This document shows, one piece after another, positions 1 to 10,525 of a DNA stretch of 64,000 nucleotides. Numbering within the stretch: the first letter of the stretch is position 1; each line of letters opens with the position of its first letter. The notes beneath the pieces were generated by a model that had not been told where the DNA came from, made no database searches, and saw only the letters and a list, made by a program, of their open reading frames with translations. Source of the DNA: Tethya wilhelma. Its lineage: Eukaryota; Porifera; Demospongiae; Tethyida; Tethyidae. A program made the position numbers and the translations under genes. Location of the stretch: NCBI GenBank assembly GCA_964030475.1, contig CAXIPT010000009.1:4002519-4066518 (forward strand). Reading direction: 5' to 3'.

Positions 1-539
1 TACATGACACGCACACGTTTATTAACATAGGCCTTCACATCACCGAGGTAGCCCACGATATTGCCACGTTTGTGTCCAGCTATATCCCACGTACACTTGG
101 CTTGGTCAATTCATATGACATGTGGCATGGTAGGTGGGCGACATAGTAGCCTGTGGCAGTTATAGTACATTTGTATTGTAGGTACAAAGAATGTTCGCAA
201 AGGATTGCCTCTGGTCGTGTACGGGATAGAGGGAAGATGTGGTTTCCTCAGCTGGTCGACAAATGTATGTTGAGCGAATTGTGTTTTGCAGACAATTTTA
301 CTGGGGATTGTGTGTGCATTATTTAGAACGAAGCATAAAGATCCATTTGTATTGGGTGATGAAAAATTGTGAGGATTCACCCAGTAAACTCCAACATTCG
401 ATTATTAATATTCCTCAACGTTACAAGGTATATTGACAAAAGTATGATTGTATGATAGAACTCTGTGTGTATTTTTGTCCTTTTGTACACTGCTTATTAT
501 TATTGGTATGTATATGTATAGGGATTTCATGCTAACTGT
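1..539. other. no gene recognised
   Basis: No conserved domain was recognised. A plus-strand open frame at 239-436 ends in a possible splice donor near 427 and could be an upstream exon of the transposase-like gene that follows, but its residues match nothing known to me. Confidence 0.3.
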
Positions 540-1307
540 CTGGTGACATCATCCTGCCATACACCAGCCTAGTAAGGATGTGGTCACTGATGCCAGAGCA
601 GAAACCACCTCAAAGCCACCTATACATATCGAAAAGCAGGGGCCTTTTGCCAAGTATGTGTGTACAGTTGTTTTCATCATGTTGTTATAAAATTTTCCTT
701 GCAGTGTTGTGACACTTACTGGGTGGAGTCATTCAATCACCAGCTTCTTACCTACCTGCCAAAGAGAATCCACTTCTCCACTTCCACATTTACCATGAAA
801 ATGTATCTAGCAGTCATGGATTGGGTTAGTAAATAGGCAGGTATTTTTGAAGAAATGTGCACGTGTGCTTAGAGTGATTCTTCTAACAGAACAAAAATGT
901 GAACAGAGCCTATACTAGCATGAGGAAGGTCAAAGACTTGCTACGACCTTGATCGTCGTACTCCGTTAAAGGCAAAGATGTTCACATTTGTGGAATCTCT
1001 TTGGATGGATTATGTTGCTTTGAACAAGGTTGATGTAAGGTCAGTGTATTTACAAATAACTTTAGTTATTGCATTACATACTTAGGTGTGTGGACCAATG
1101 TTACAGTGAGCTGAGTGATGATGACAATCTGGATGGCAACAATGAATTGATAGAGGAAGGTTTGCTAGTTCCCCGGGCTCAGATGACGAAAGTGAAAATG
1201 AAGATGATTAAGTATGTATAATACATTGAAATATCTCTAAATTTAGTGATGGTGACTCAGGTTCAAGTCCATCTGCCTCCATGAGAGCCTCGAAAACTGA
1301 CATCTAG
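540..1307 (+). pseudogene. transposase-like gene, degenerate
   Basis: This is a broken plus-strand coding region of transposon type. At 706-824 it reads ESFNHQLLTYLPKRIHFS and ends MDW. A clean intron (825-889, GTTAG to CAG) joins this to NKNVNRAYTSM, so the joined motif is a Trp-Asn-x-Asn-x-x-Arg block. That order (Glu-Ser-Phe-His-like, Tyr-x-Pro-Lys-Arg, aromatic-Asn-x-Asn-x-x-Arg) recurs in transposase-like proteins of invertebrate genomes that I know only as unnamed. Frame breaks occur near 590 and 950. Beyond them are RRTPLKAKMFTFVESLW and an acidic stretch (1086-1210). The last segment, about 1244-1307, reads SDGDSGSSPSASMRASKTDI before a TAG. The superfamily is not assigned. Its stop overlaps the stop of the opposing gene. 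Confidence 0.5.
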
Positions 1308-2244
1308 TCTGTGTAATTTCCATCAAGACTTGAATATTTTTACTGATTGCCTACACAATTACACAAAGGTACAGAATGTATTGAGTTAGAAATTGCACAC
1401 AATTATACTTACTTTTATCACACAATCAGGCATAATATCTCGCTTGTCATCTTGGACAGTCCTGGCTTCCTTCCTCACAAGATATTCTTCATCTTGCCAC
1501 AACCTCAGCAATCTCCAAAACATCCTGTACAGCCTGTGTCGCTTTTCATCATTGGCTACGTGTGCACTGGAGGATCCTTGGAAAAAATCCACAGGTAGAG
1601 ACATGACACATGGATCACATGGGCAACGTTATATCCACGAAAGTCGGGATAGCTGGGCTGGTGTTTATAGCCCCGTGGATAACTGATGTACACTCTGCCT
1701 GTGAATGATTGTATTGGATTGAACTAATGTACATATGCTCTTTCCCTTCTGTCTCATCATTGTCGGCTTCCATAGACTCTGGTTCGTCTGGAGGTGGTGG
1801 TATGCTGGCTCTCACAGGTTCATCTAGTGGTGGTACGGTGAGATAGTGTGGGGAACACCAGGTGGTGTGCCGTGGGGCTCTTCTAGAGTCAAGGTGTCCA
1901 GAGTCAGTGTCACAGTACGGTCCTCAGCATCAAGAAACTGGCTCAAGCTCAAGACAAAAGACTCTGGGGTGCTTCTCTACTCAACTCTCACCTATCCAAG
2001 TCACAGAAGACATATAATACTTATTTTTATATGAATTTAGTATTCTTACTGTTATCTCAGAATGTGTATCTGTGGCTGAACTTCCAGATACCATGATGGT
2101 TACAAAATCCAGCATTGGTTGAAAAAAATTCTCTTGCCACGTGGTTCTGGCACTAAAATGACTTGTTTTTGTGTGTGTTGGTGTGTGTTTCGCAAGCAGA
2201 CAAGTCTCTTGGGAATTTGAATTTTCCGCCATTTGCAGGTGCAT
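1304..2244 (-). pseudogene. P2X7-intracellular-domain-like gene, frameshifted
   Basis: Minus-strand gene with about four exons: 2050-2244 (two candidate Mets, MHLQMAEN), about 1600-1976, about 1413-1585 and 1304-1350. Donor GTAAGTATA at 1412 and acceptor GTGTAG at 1351 are clear. The third exon carries RHRLYRMFWRLLRLWQ, then EEYLVRKEARTV and IMPDCVIK; the last carries AISK, then SSLDGNYTD. The order YR-x-F---W, YLxR, IPSCVV-x-x-I, DGNYT is that of the P2X7 intracellular (zinc-binding) domain, which in invertebrates is common in transposon-linked proteins without a P2X channel. Two single-base frame breaks (near 1842 and in an A5 run at 1337-1341) mean a dead copy or assembly errors. A proline-rich, acidic linker precedes the domain. 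No channel segment is present. Confidence 0.5.
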
Positions 2245-3791
2245 TGATTTACTTCCGGCCGGGCCCTTGGCCTTTTATATGCCCTGTGAGGGGAGCAAAA
2301 AAATTAGCACACAAACTGTTTCCTCTTTTAAGCCATGCATCACAAAATTTAATACACACACACAGACAAAGAGGAGTTTGGATTCACTGGCCTTACTGTT
2401 TCTCCCTTTTAACTACACATAGACACACAAATACATACACACACACACACATGGAATTCACACTCTCCCGTACGCGTATCGTACTACAAATATACACTCG
2501 CTTCTCGTTTAACTAAGTACAATGAGTTTTAATCCGTTAATTTTTTACCAGAAATCATTGCATGACCTTTATGGCCCTTAACCGCGAGTTCGTATAGCGT
2601 TTGGGGCTGTCTTTGGTTTAAAAAATGGAAGTTTACACATTACTTGTAGCCTGCAGGCAAAACATGGAGTCAAGCTACCCGAAAGAATTTTCTGCCAATG
2701 TCATTAAGCCATCCTAGTTACCTGTAACTATACATTGGTTTAGAAATGTGGTTCCGCAGTCAGCCTCCGAGTTTGCCAAAAAAGCCATCTGTGACCTTGA
2801 TTCACTTAATGAATCCACAGCAAATCATAGCTCGTGGTTTTAACCTATCTGGTCAGCGATAATAAATACTATTTATATTACAGTCTCTTTGTCTAGGCCA
2901 AGACCAATTCAGACAATATACCTTTTTTCCTTTTTTGTTCAGCTGTAGCATGGCCACTTGCTGAGATTCTCGACTGGTAATTATACAGCCTTGTAGTTTT
3001 CCTTTCTTTCTTCCTTCCTGCAGACACTGATAGCTGCTCATTTAGCAGACATCTTTACACCTGCATTAGTGCTAGCCAATACTACATGCTTCTCACCAAA
3101 TACCTGTCAAAGAAGAATATTCCGTGCTATTCCCAGTACACTATTTGCCAATAGTGAGAGTGGCTGGTGAGAATGTTTTAATGTTTTTTCTTCAACCAAA
3201 TACCATCTATTAATGCTTATACAAGATAGACATTCTGCTATAGAACTTGCTATGTTTTCCCTCTCACACAATAAGAAAATATTATTCGATTATATTTTAC
3301 AGAAGCTAGTTTAAATAAGGTTATCCATGAGTGGTATTGCTGCAAGCGAATACATAAGTAGTATCCTGTACTTTACAGTAATGATTTACGCATGCACAGT
3401 ATGCTTTTGTTGCGTCATGCTGCTTGCAAGCTTGTGTGTTGCTGTTTTTCTTAATTGCTTTGGTATCCGGTTGAAGCAACAGAAATACAGTAGCTGGAGG
3501 TGGCTGATTAAGCTGAGGACCTGCTGTAAAGGCTGGTAGATCGAGCTAGGGCTGACACAATTGAGCAGGATGGGCAAGATACCTGGGAAACAAGGGGTGA
3601 TGAGCCTGAAGAAAAATAGGTGGGTAGTGGGTAGGTCAGTAAAGATTGGGTGGAAGCAAAGGTAGGATGCTGCCAGGAGGAGGGGATGGTGCCATAGAGA
3701 AAGGCATAAACATAGCGAGAACAATGGGCGGCATGGCATGTTTGAAGCAAGAAGTTGATGTGGTTGATACAATAAGGCAATAGAACTTACC
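2245..3791. other. no gene recognised
   Basis: The stretch holds a short CA-rich tract around 2430-2450 and nothing that looks like a conserved exon. The long minus-strand open frame at 3386-3973 is composition-driven (Leu/Pro/Ser-rich) and overlaps the Gag-like region on the other strand. Confidence 0.4.
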
Positions 3792-4553
3792 TTGGCAGGT
3801 TGTGGAGAGGGTAGTAGCTGGGGGTTAGAAAGGATAGCGTGCTCGATGGCCGACAACCAGGCGGTCGGTAAGGCCAGTGTTTCAGGAGAGGAGCTAGGTA
3901 GTAGGCAGCTCATGGATGGGGAAGTAGTGGTGACAGCTACTACTGGTAGCGTGAGTCCATTGGCAGTGGACATTTCCAGTGGGAATTTAGTAATACCACT
4001 GCTGCCGCCAGCTTGCTCATTTCTTATTCTGCATCACACCACCACCCAGCAGTTCCCACCTAATATTGCCACTACTCTCCCAAAGAAACTCATAGATGCA
4101 ATCCTTGCCTGGGAGTATACTGATCTATCAAACTTACTACCGGAACAACTCCATACCAATGCTGCTGTTATGTCCTCAGACAAAGTACTGGTAGTCCTGG
4201 AGCCTTTGTTGTATACCAAATGCCGGAGATATCATAAGTGGGCAGCTGCAAACTCCATTTACAATTGGTACTTGACCAACCCTGAACTCTTGCTTTTGGC
4301 CACGTAGTATTGCTTTCCTGGTGCCTGGTCTGCCATGTGGAAGGAGACCATACCAATAATGGTTGCCGCTTCACACCTTCTCCCAAGGTGCCAGATAAGG
4401 GTTCTCACAAGAAGCCTAATGGATTCAATTCCAGCTATATACGTATCCCCAGCTCATCATTGTATCCTCTACAATATAAACGGTGAGGCATGTCCACATA
4501 CTATTTTCAGCACATATGTTCCAGCTGCCACCACACCACCTAGTCCAGTCTAG
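3792..4553 (+). pseudogene. retroelement Gag-like relic
   Basis: The open frame 3792-4307 (171 aa) contains LIDAILAWEYTDLSNLLPEQ followed by a basic, aromatic-rich helix region with KWAAANSIYNWYL. This matches the layout of a Gag-like protein common in sponge, cnidarian and fish retroelements: a helix with I-x-x-G-x-Y-x-D-x-x-x-L-L-P, then a W-x-x-A-x-x-I-Y core. After a stop and shift, 4314-4350 gives CFPGAWSAMW. In the next frame (4335-4553) NINGEACPHTIFSTYVP looks like the ruined C-terminal zinc knuckle (N-x-G-x-C, C-x-Y-x-H-x-C). Cys and His ligands are missing. Recognition is by pattern memory only. Confidence 0.45.
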
Positions 4554-4668
4554 CTCCAAAAAACGGATGAAAATGGGCATGTATAATTAAAAATGATCCA
4601 TTTATTTCACCTTTTCCTTTATAGTAACCTAGCAAGTCCATTATTGGATAATTTAGGGTCTTTATTTT

Positions 4669-4753
4669 TTTCAATGAAATTTAGTTACTAAATTTCATTG
4701 AAATTACATACAATATACTACAAAAAGCTACTGTAGCTTTTTGTAGTATATTG
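4669..4753. repeat. two adjacent perfect palindromes
   Basis: Arms 4669-4685 and 4687-4703 (17 bp) are perfect reverse complements around one base. Arms 4711-4731 and 4733-4753 (21 bp) are likewise perfect around one base. Only seven bases separate the two hairpins. Confidence 0.9.
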
Positions 4754-5489
4754 AAGATAGGAATGTGACAGTTTAGCCTTTTTAAGGAAATGTTAGGTTT
4801 TGCTTTTAGTGTTATATAAGATCAGAGTAGTGCTAATGTGCTTGATGTGAATAGGTACAGGATATCCTCTGGACTGTGAAAAGAGTCACATGTTCTGATT
4901 TCATCTGTATGCCTAGAAAGTAGTTCTTTTTATCTGCACTAATAATATTTTTTTGTATAGGCCTTGTGGTTATCAGTTTTGTATTTAAGTAGCAAGTTGT
5001 GTGTGTATCATTGAGTTAAAACGGATCAATATGGATTAAGGAACATCAAGTTTTCACACATCCATCATTAGATGATTAATTTTATTGCTTCATTTTATTG
5101 GATGAATCTAGTATATACCATTAATTACATCCATTATTGGATGATTCAAGTATTTACATTTTGGATAAATCCTATCAGTGCCAATTAAGTCGCTATGCCA
5201 TACTTAAAATGCTTTTGCATGACTCCTTGACATTAATTACATTAAAGCGTTCAGTTATCCTCTTTGTGGGCCATTCGCTGTGTACAGTGACTTGTGATGG
5301 TACCCTGTTAGGCTTCAGCAAGACTTGATAACTTCGTTTGAAGCAAAGGATTCTCTTAAGGTGGAAGACAAGCACAAGCTTGTTTGTAGAAGTAACCATT
5401 TTGATTGNACAAGGAGGTATGAAAGTTTTTTTTTTGTATTATATATCAATATAATAAATTATTATAATTATATGTTACTAATGTATATC
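4754..5489. other. no gene recognised; short repeated motif
   Basis: AT-rich DNA between the Gag-like and integrase relics. A motif close to TCCATTATTGGATGATT recurs near 4638, 5061 and 5130. One undetermined base lies at 5407. Confidence 0.4.
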
Positions 5490-6521
5490 ATAGGTTCGTT
5501 TTGTCACTGATCTTCAAGAGCGGAAGAAAATTCTAAAAACATGCCATAAGGATGCCACGTCAGGCCATATGGGAACCAAGCGGACACTTGCCACAATCAG
5601 AACGTTTCATGTGGCCTGGAGTGACAAAAGACGTCAACAATCTGGTACGTGTAAGAATATTATAACATAGATTATCCATAGATCAGGAAATTTTCAAAAA
5701 TTTTCGTATGACACGTACTGCATTTACGAAAATTAAAATCTGTGAAAAATTTAAACATGAACTTTTGAACGTGATGACCTGTTAAAATTTTTTCGTATGT
5801 ACCAGTACCGTATCTATGGTACTGTGTGTATATACATGGGGACAGTGTCGTACCCATCATGCATGTTTATTCCACTTTACCTTTCCCTGCACAGATCAGT
5901 AAGTGTGATGTCTGCCAACGAACTGGCAGGAAGATGTCCAAGGCTGCTCCAGAACTTCATCCTGTTCCTGTAGTTTTTCCATGCACCATCTTGGAATAGA
6001 CTTCATTGGTCCACTCTCTCGAGCTCCTCCTTTGACAGAAGGGAGTCGGTACATACTGACCATCAGTGACATCTGTCAAGAAGCAAATTGCCGCTCTGCT
6101 CTGCACTCTCGAGACGAAAAATAATATCAAAATGATGAATGTTCAGCGCCAGACTGGCTCGTGTGACTGCGGACTGTTTGCCTTGGTGTTTGCTACTGCA
6201 ATCATCAATGGAGTTCAGCCTGGCAACTGTTTCTTCAAGCAAGATGCAATGAGGAGTCATCTACTGAAATGCCTGCAAAGTAGTCAGATGACAATGTTCC
6301 CAACAGTGAGAATGCGGCGTCAAGGTGCACACGTTGTTTCTGAAGACTATATAGACATATATTGCTCATGCCGAATGCCCGAGATTCTATGCCAATGGTA
6401 CATGCAGTGTTCAACTTGTCTGGAGTGGTTTCATGTAGCTTGTGAAATGGTCCCCACTGAGGCTATGGACAATTGTAATGTTGAGTGGTCTTGCTGTACA
6501 TGTACTTGCACATCAAATTAA
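5490..6521 (+). pseudogene. integrase / Ulp1 protease / PHD-finger transposon relic
   Basis: Three pieces of a retroelement- or Ginger-type polyprotein lie in order. (1) 5500-5645: the His half of the HHCC integrase zinc finger (CHKDATSGHMGTKRT), then in a shifted frame WPGVTKDVNN. After an intron-like gap the Cys half follows (KCDVCQRTGRK, about 5898-5930). (2) Near 5980-6060, HHLGIDFIGPLS is the start of the DDE integrase core, and the rest of the core is deleted. (3) 6066-6521: RQTGSCDCGLFALVFATAI is the C-terminal Gln/Cys active-site region of an Ulp1-type (C48) protease. It is followed by a PHD finger (YCSCRMPE, QCSTCLEWFHVAC, CCTC). At least two frame changes and a large internal deletion make it non-functional. 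Ginger DNA transposons and some Ty3-like elements share this domain set, and the data do not separate them. Confidence 0.7.
5677..5835. mobile_element. small inverted-repeat element inside the integrase relic
   Basis: The left end CCATAGATCAGGAAATTTTC matches, in reverse, a sequence at about 55869-55895, and the right end carries TATCTATGGTA. The element sits between the His and Cys halves of the integrase zinc finger, in a gap that has plausible splice signals (GTACGTG near 5645, CCTGCACAG before 5896). Confidence 0.4.
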
Positions 6522-6667
6522 TGTCATTAATTGTATTTTAACATGAGTATATCATGATTTTAGTCATTTTGCAGTTGTATATCTATACTCGTGCCATGTT
6601 CATGCACTTTGAAACACATCATTGATTTTATAGCAGAACCACTGTCAGTAACCACCTATGATAATAA

Positions 6668-6830
6668 TAGGGGGGGGGGGGACCTTTTACAGTTAAGGGG
6701 GACAATGTGTAGCGCTGCAAATGGTCCTATAGGGGACTGTATGCAGCACAATAGTTGGTCCGGGGGGACTAAGTATTGCACTGTATATGGTCCGGGGGGA
6801 CCACGTGTAGGGGGGACGAAATTTGTGTGA
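6668..6830. repeat. G-run tandem repeat, about 32-bp unit
   Basis: Four to five degenerate units each begin with GGGGGAC and end in GGTCC, separated by runs of 5-13 G. The G runs could form quadruplex structures on the plus strand. Confidence 0.6.
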
Positions 6831-6945
6831 CAGTTCCCTGTTCTGGCCAACGGCATAGACTAAACAGAGCAGATTCAGTCCAGTTGAACTGATCAGTCAA
6901 CTGTATTTCTAAATAACGCACAGTACACGTGGTCTATTGTAGGTG

Positions 6946-7060
6946 TGACTAACATATTGGGGGTGTGGCCTCAAAGCCAAACGCTCAGAGAAGCTGGAAA
7001 AGAGTGAACAAACAAACGGACAGACAGACAAAACGACTACTATAACCCTCAACGCGCATG
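6946..7060 (+). repeat. dispersed repeat right-end fragment
   Basis: The stretch from GGGTGTGGCCTCAAAGC to GACAAAACGACTACTATAAC and CGCGCATGCGC is a shortened copy of the right end of the element at 7265-9498, where the same order appears around 8953-9490. A third partial copy starts near 7482. Confidence 0.6.
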
Positions 7061-7651
7061 CGCCAAAACTGCTAAAGCTAGCCTAACCCACATGTGTTTT
7101 CTGCTTGTGAATTGGTAAAGGTTGTCACAATTTGCCAATTGTGCCAAATTAAATTCCTCACCAATATTTGGCAACACAATACTCATGCAGTATACTCATT
7201 GTATATGCTCAGTGAATGTAGTATAAAGGCACCACCATCAATTATGAAGGCACCCAAGGTGCACAACCCTTGGTGCGTATACATACTGAATCTTATAAGT
7301 ATTTTGATGGTATTTAATGTACATGTATTATAGCAGTCTATTGTGTAGTCTAATATTATATTGTTATTTCTGTATAAAGTAGTTGGATGAGTGTGTATCA
7401 ATAAGCAGGTCTGCAGCTATGCTATGGGACTCGCTCAGGCTCGCCCCTCATGCTTGCCCCAAAATTTTAACAGGATGAATGGGTGTGGCCTCGAAGCTTA
7501 GCTCAGATAGGCTGAAAAGCCTCAGATTTCAGAAACTATAGGCTTTTGTTGCTTTGTAAAAGGACCTCAGGCCATTTCATATCAGTAGCTAAGCTTCTAC
7601 TGTCTATGCTATGAAGCTCGCTCAGGCTCGTCCCCCAAAATTAAAGTGACG

Positions 7652-8936
7652 TTAGAGACAGAACGTTATCCAACAAAATTTTAACCCTTTTTTTAGCTCA
7701 TTCCCAATTCTCCACGCGTTTTTCTGGTTTCCGCGCTAATCTAAGAGGACTCCAGATAAATTTGCAACTTGAAGCCAAACCACCATCCTGCTCAGCAAAA
7801 GAGCTGTACAGTTTCTTTCCTCCAGGATTTTGTATTCCAGCATACATGAAAAGCATGCCTATTAACCAGTTTAATAGTCCAGTTGAACAGGTTCAAGCAC
7901 AGAAAGTCAGAGAGAACAGCAGAATTCACATGGTAGCAAAATATTGAGCCAACTTAAAGGCATCATTATAACAGAATAGTGTTCATTAATCAGGTGATTA
8001 TGATGATGAAAACACTTACATGTATGTTATACCATGCAATTGAATTAAATCATGTACATTACGTATACAACGATGTATACTGACAGGGATTATTGCAAAT
8101 CTATCAGCAAGGATGTTTAATAGCTACAAATCTTCGATGAACTTCAGAAAGTGTATCCGAATGGACAAGTTCTGCCATAGCCTGCATGGTAGAATCATAC
8201 ACAATGATGTGAATTATGCTAGATCGCTTAAGCCTTATAATGTATACATACAAAATGATAGTATTATTAGACAAATGGGAATACGATAACATTGTGCAAC
8301 ACTTAATGTATGAGTATTAATAATACTGTTTGTTTACGAGTATAGCTAATTGTAAAAATCGGACCATTACCATTCATGTGGATATCACTGACTGATTTGT
8401 ATAGTGTCCACAAAGCATACAAGAAAGCACAGGGTTACACATTCACATTTATACCTATGGACTCGTAGTCTTTGTAACTGTTCTATTTGACATGTCACAT
8501 TGTAAAAATAGCTATGTAGCTCCAAATGCAAAGCAGGGCAACCGGCTCTGACAAATTATCACAAACTGAACCAACTCACCAGCAAGTGGTTGCCTGCCAG
8601 CTGTGTTAAACTCCACTCAACCCATCTACAAGAAGCACCCAGCAGTATGAGTCTTGTCAGTGGTGCCATGGCTCCAACAGTGTGATGTCACTGAAACGGA
8701 CCACGAGAACATGATCCCACTGCCTGTCAGTTACTGTGCAAAATAACTGTACCCTAGCAAGTATAATATTCTTACCAAGTTAAGTTTGTCATATTATTGT
8801 CATGTGAGTCACATTACTTGACCAGGTTTCCCTGCTGCCGTGTCTTGGAGCTTGAAGAAGTGAGCTGGAGCTGGACCATAAACTTTTATTACGTAAAAAT
8901 GGATCACGTGATCCATGGATAACGTTCTGTCTCTAA
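7652..8936. mobile_element. nested element with 21-bp terminal inverted repeats
   Basis: Bases 7652-7672 and 8916-8936 are perfect inverted repeats starting TTAGAGACAGAACG. The interior (about 1.2 kb) holds no ORF that I recognise. A 62-codon frame at 7762-7947 is unsupported. The palindrome GGATCACGTGATCC lies just inside the right end. Confidence 0.6.
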
Positions 8937-8993
8937 TGGTTAGTCAAAATTATGGGTGTGGCCTCGAAGCTTAGCGCTCAAAGAGGCTGAAAA

Positions 8994-9278
8994 CAGGGGG
9001 TGGCGACTCCCATATGTACCGTACTTGGAGCCGCGACCGCGGTCAAGATCTTGACCGTCCAAAATTTCCATTTTGACCGTTGACTGTGACTAAAATTTGA
9101 TTTTGACCGTTGACTGAGCGGCGAAATTCGCGCTTGACTGACGATCTTTACCAACTTCGATCGTCTAAATTTCATTTTGACCGTTGACCAGCACTAAAAC
9201 CTCATTTTGACCATTGACCGTCATCTTGACCGCGGTCGCGGCTCCAAGTACAGTACATATGGGAGTCGCCACCCCCTG
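8994..9278. mobile_element. MITE with 56-bp terminal inverted repeats and 6-bp target duplication
   Basis: Arms 8994-9049 and 9223-9278 match over 56 bases with a single mismatch, starting CAGGGGGTGGCGACTCCC. TGAAAA flanks both sides (8988-8993, 9279-9284). The related unoccupied sequence near 7514 has a single TGAAAA. The centre is made of short repeats around TTTTGACCGTTGAC. No coding capacity; superfamily not assigned. Confidence 0.85.
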
Positions 9279-9411
9279 TGAAAAGCCTCAGATCTCAGGA
9301 ACTACAGGCTTTTGTTGAATTCTTTGTGTAATTTTTTTAGATAATCTCGATTATTTTACCTTGGTATGCCGCTTTTGAAGACTGGAGCTGCCGTTCTTGA
9401 GATATAGTTGG

Positions 9412-9412
<1 letters not shown>

Positions 9413-9451
<39 letters not shown>
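9413..9451. repeat. (CA)n microsatellite
   Basis: Uninterrupted CA dinucleotides inside the right end of the 7265-9498 element. Confidence 0.95.
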
Positions 9452-9455
<4 letters not shown>

Positions 9456-9726
9456 AAACGACTACCATAACTCCTGCTGCGCATGCGCACCAAGGGTTAA
9501 TAAACAGCAAAATTATACTACAATGCAATTATTAATAGTAATTTTGGGTAATAACATCGATACAACTCTAAGAAGACCAGCACAAATAAATGCTACAACT
9601 ATAGGCAAAAGTATCTAATTTAAGTGCTATAGCTACTAACAATTAATTTAGTGTCACAAGTCACACTTTATCAGCAGTTAAACCTATACATCATATATTA
9701 NAAAGTTTGCTTATAAGCAGCTGAAT

Positions 9727-10010
9727 CTATCATACGTACGGTAGTACGTATAGTAGGAATGCCCGGGCCGAATGTCCCATAGGCACAATACAAAATGTTT
9801 ATGATCATAAAAATCTAGCAAAAAAATTAAGTCTTCAAACTTGCTCACAGGCTCTCAATAACAGATTACCAATTGCATGCACAGTCTAAAACTCACAGAA
9901 ACTTTCCTCAGCACTCGTAGAGAGAGCTAGTGGGAAGCCACCATAGTGCCATTTTTGTTCTTCTAACTTACGTACGTACGTANAACAAAAATCTTGCCAG
10001 AACTAGCAAG
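9727..10010. mobile_element. family B terminal arm
   Basis: It begins CTATCATACGTACGGTAG and is followed by sequence that is the inverse of the right arms at 22.74-22.96, 25.21-25.45 and 51.28-51.51 kb. Only this arm is present. Undetermined bases lie at 9702 and 9983, so assembly here may be imperfect. Confidence 0.6.
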
Positions 10011-10525
10011 AGTAAGTAATGAAGCCATGCCACTGACACAGTACTAGTGTTGAGACCTGCATGCATATCGAAGATGAAATAGTATAGAGCTAACATATTC
10101 AACCATTTCACATTCTTGAGAACTTGCAATGACTACTGGATAACAATGTGATTTACTGCATGCACTCAAATAATAGAATGGCCTAAATCAAGGAATTTAG
10201 CACAGTAAGATCTAGAGTTTGACTTACTTTGCAGAAAAACAAATGATCCCTTCATGATTAGCTACTGGACTTCTATAATACTTACACTGATAAAACTAGT
10301 CCTGCCTCTGCCTTTTATGTTCATAATTGCTGCAAACATACGTGGGCAAAGTGAACATGAAATATCCGGAATTGTATGGTTGCAGAGGGTTGCAAGCTGA
10401 AATGGCAGCATACAATAAAAATATAATTATGTTATAATTATTATTTGACTTCCATAAATGGCAATAGCAGAGAACCTGAAAGGAGGAAGTCCATGTGACA
10501 TTTCTACTGTTGGGTGTTCATAATA

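Larger units (their letters stand above)
7265..9498. mobile_element. 2.2-kb inverted-terminal element with nested insertions
   Basis: Ends AACCCTTGGTGCG (7265-7277) and CGCACCAAGGGTT (9486-9498) are exact inverted repeats. Outside them, 7070-7245 and 9500-9700 continue one sequence that appears uninterrupted by this element at 28.26-29.15 kb, so that copy acts as an approximate empty site (19 extra bases remain at the left edge). No transposase was seen. The body holds two copies of a GTGTGGCCTCGAAGCTTAG repeat, a nested element (7652-8936), a second nested element (8994-9278) and a CA microsatellite. Confidence 0.6.

Noticed and set aside
3386..3973. 195-codon minus-strand open frame
   Set aside because: Leu/Pro/Ser-rich with no domain, and it overlaps the Gag-like coding signal on the plus strand, so it is most likely a shadow or chance frame.
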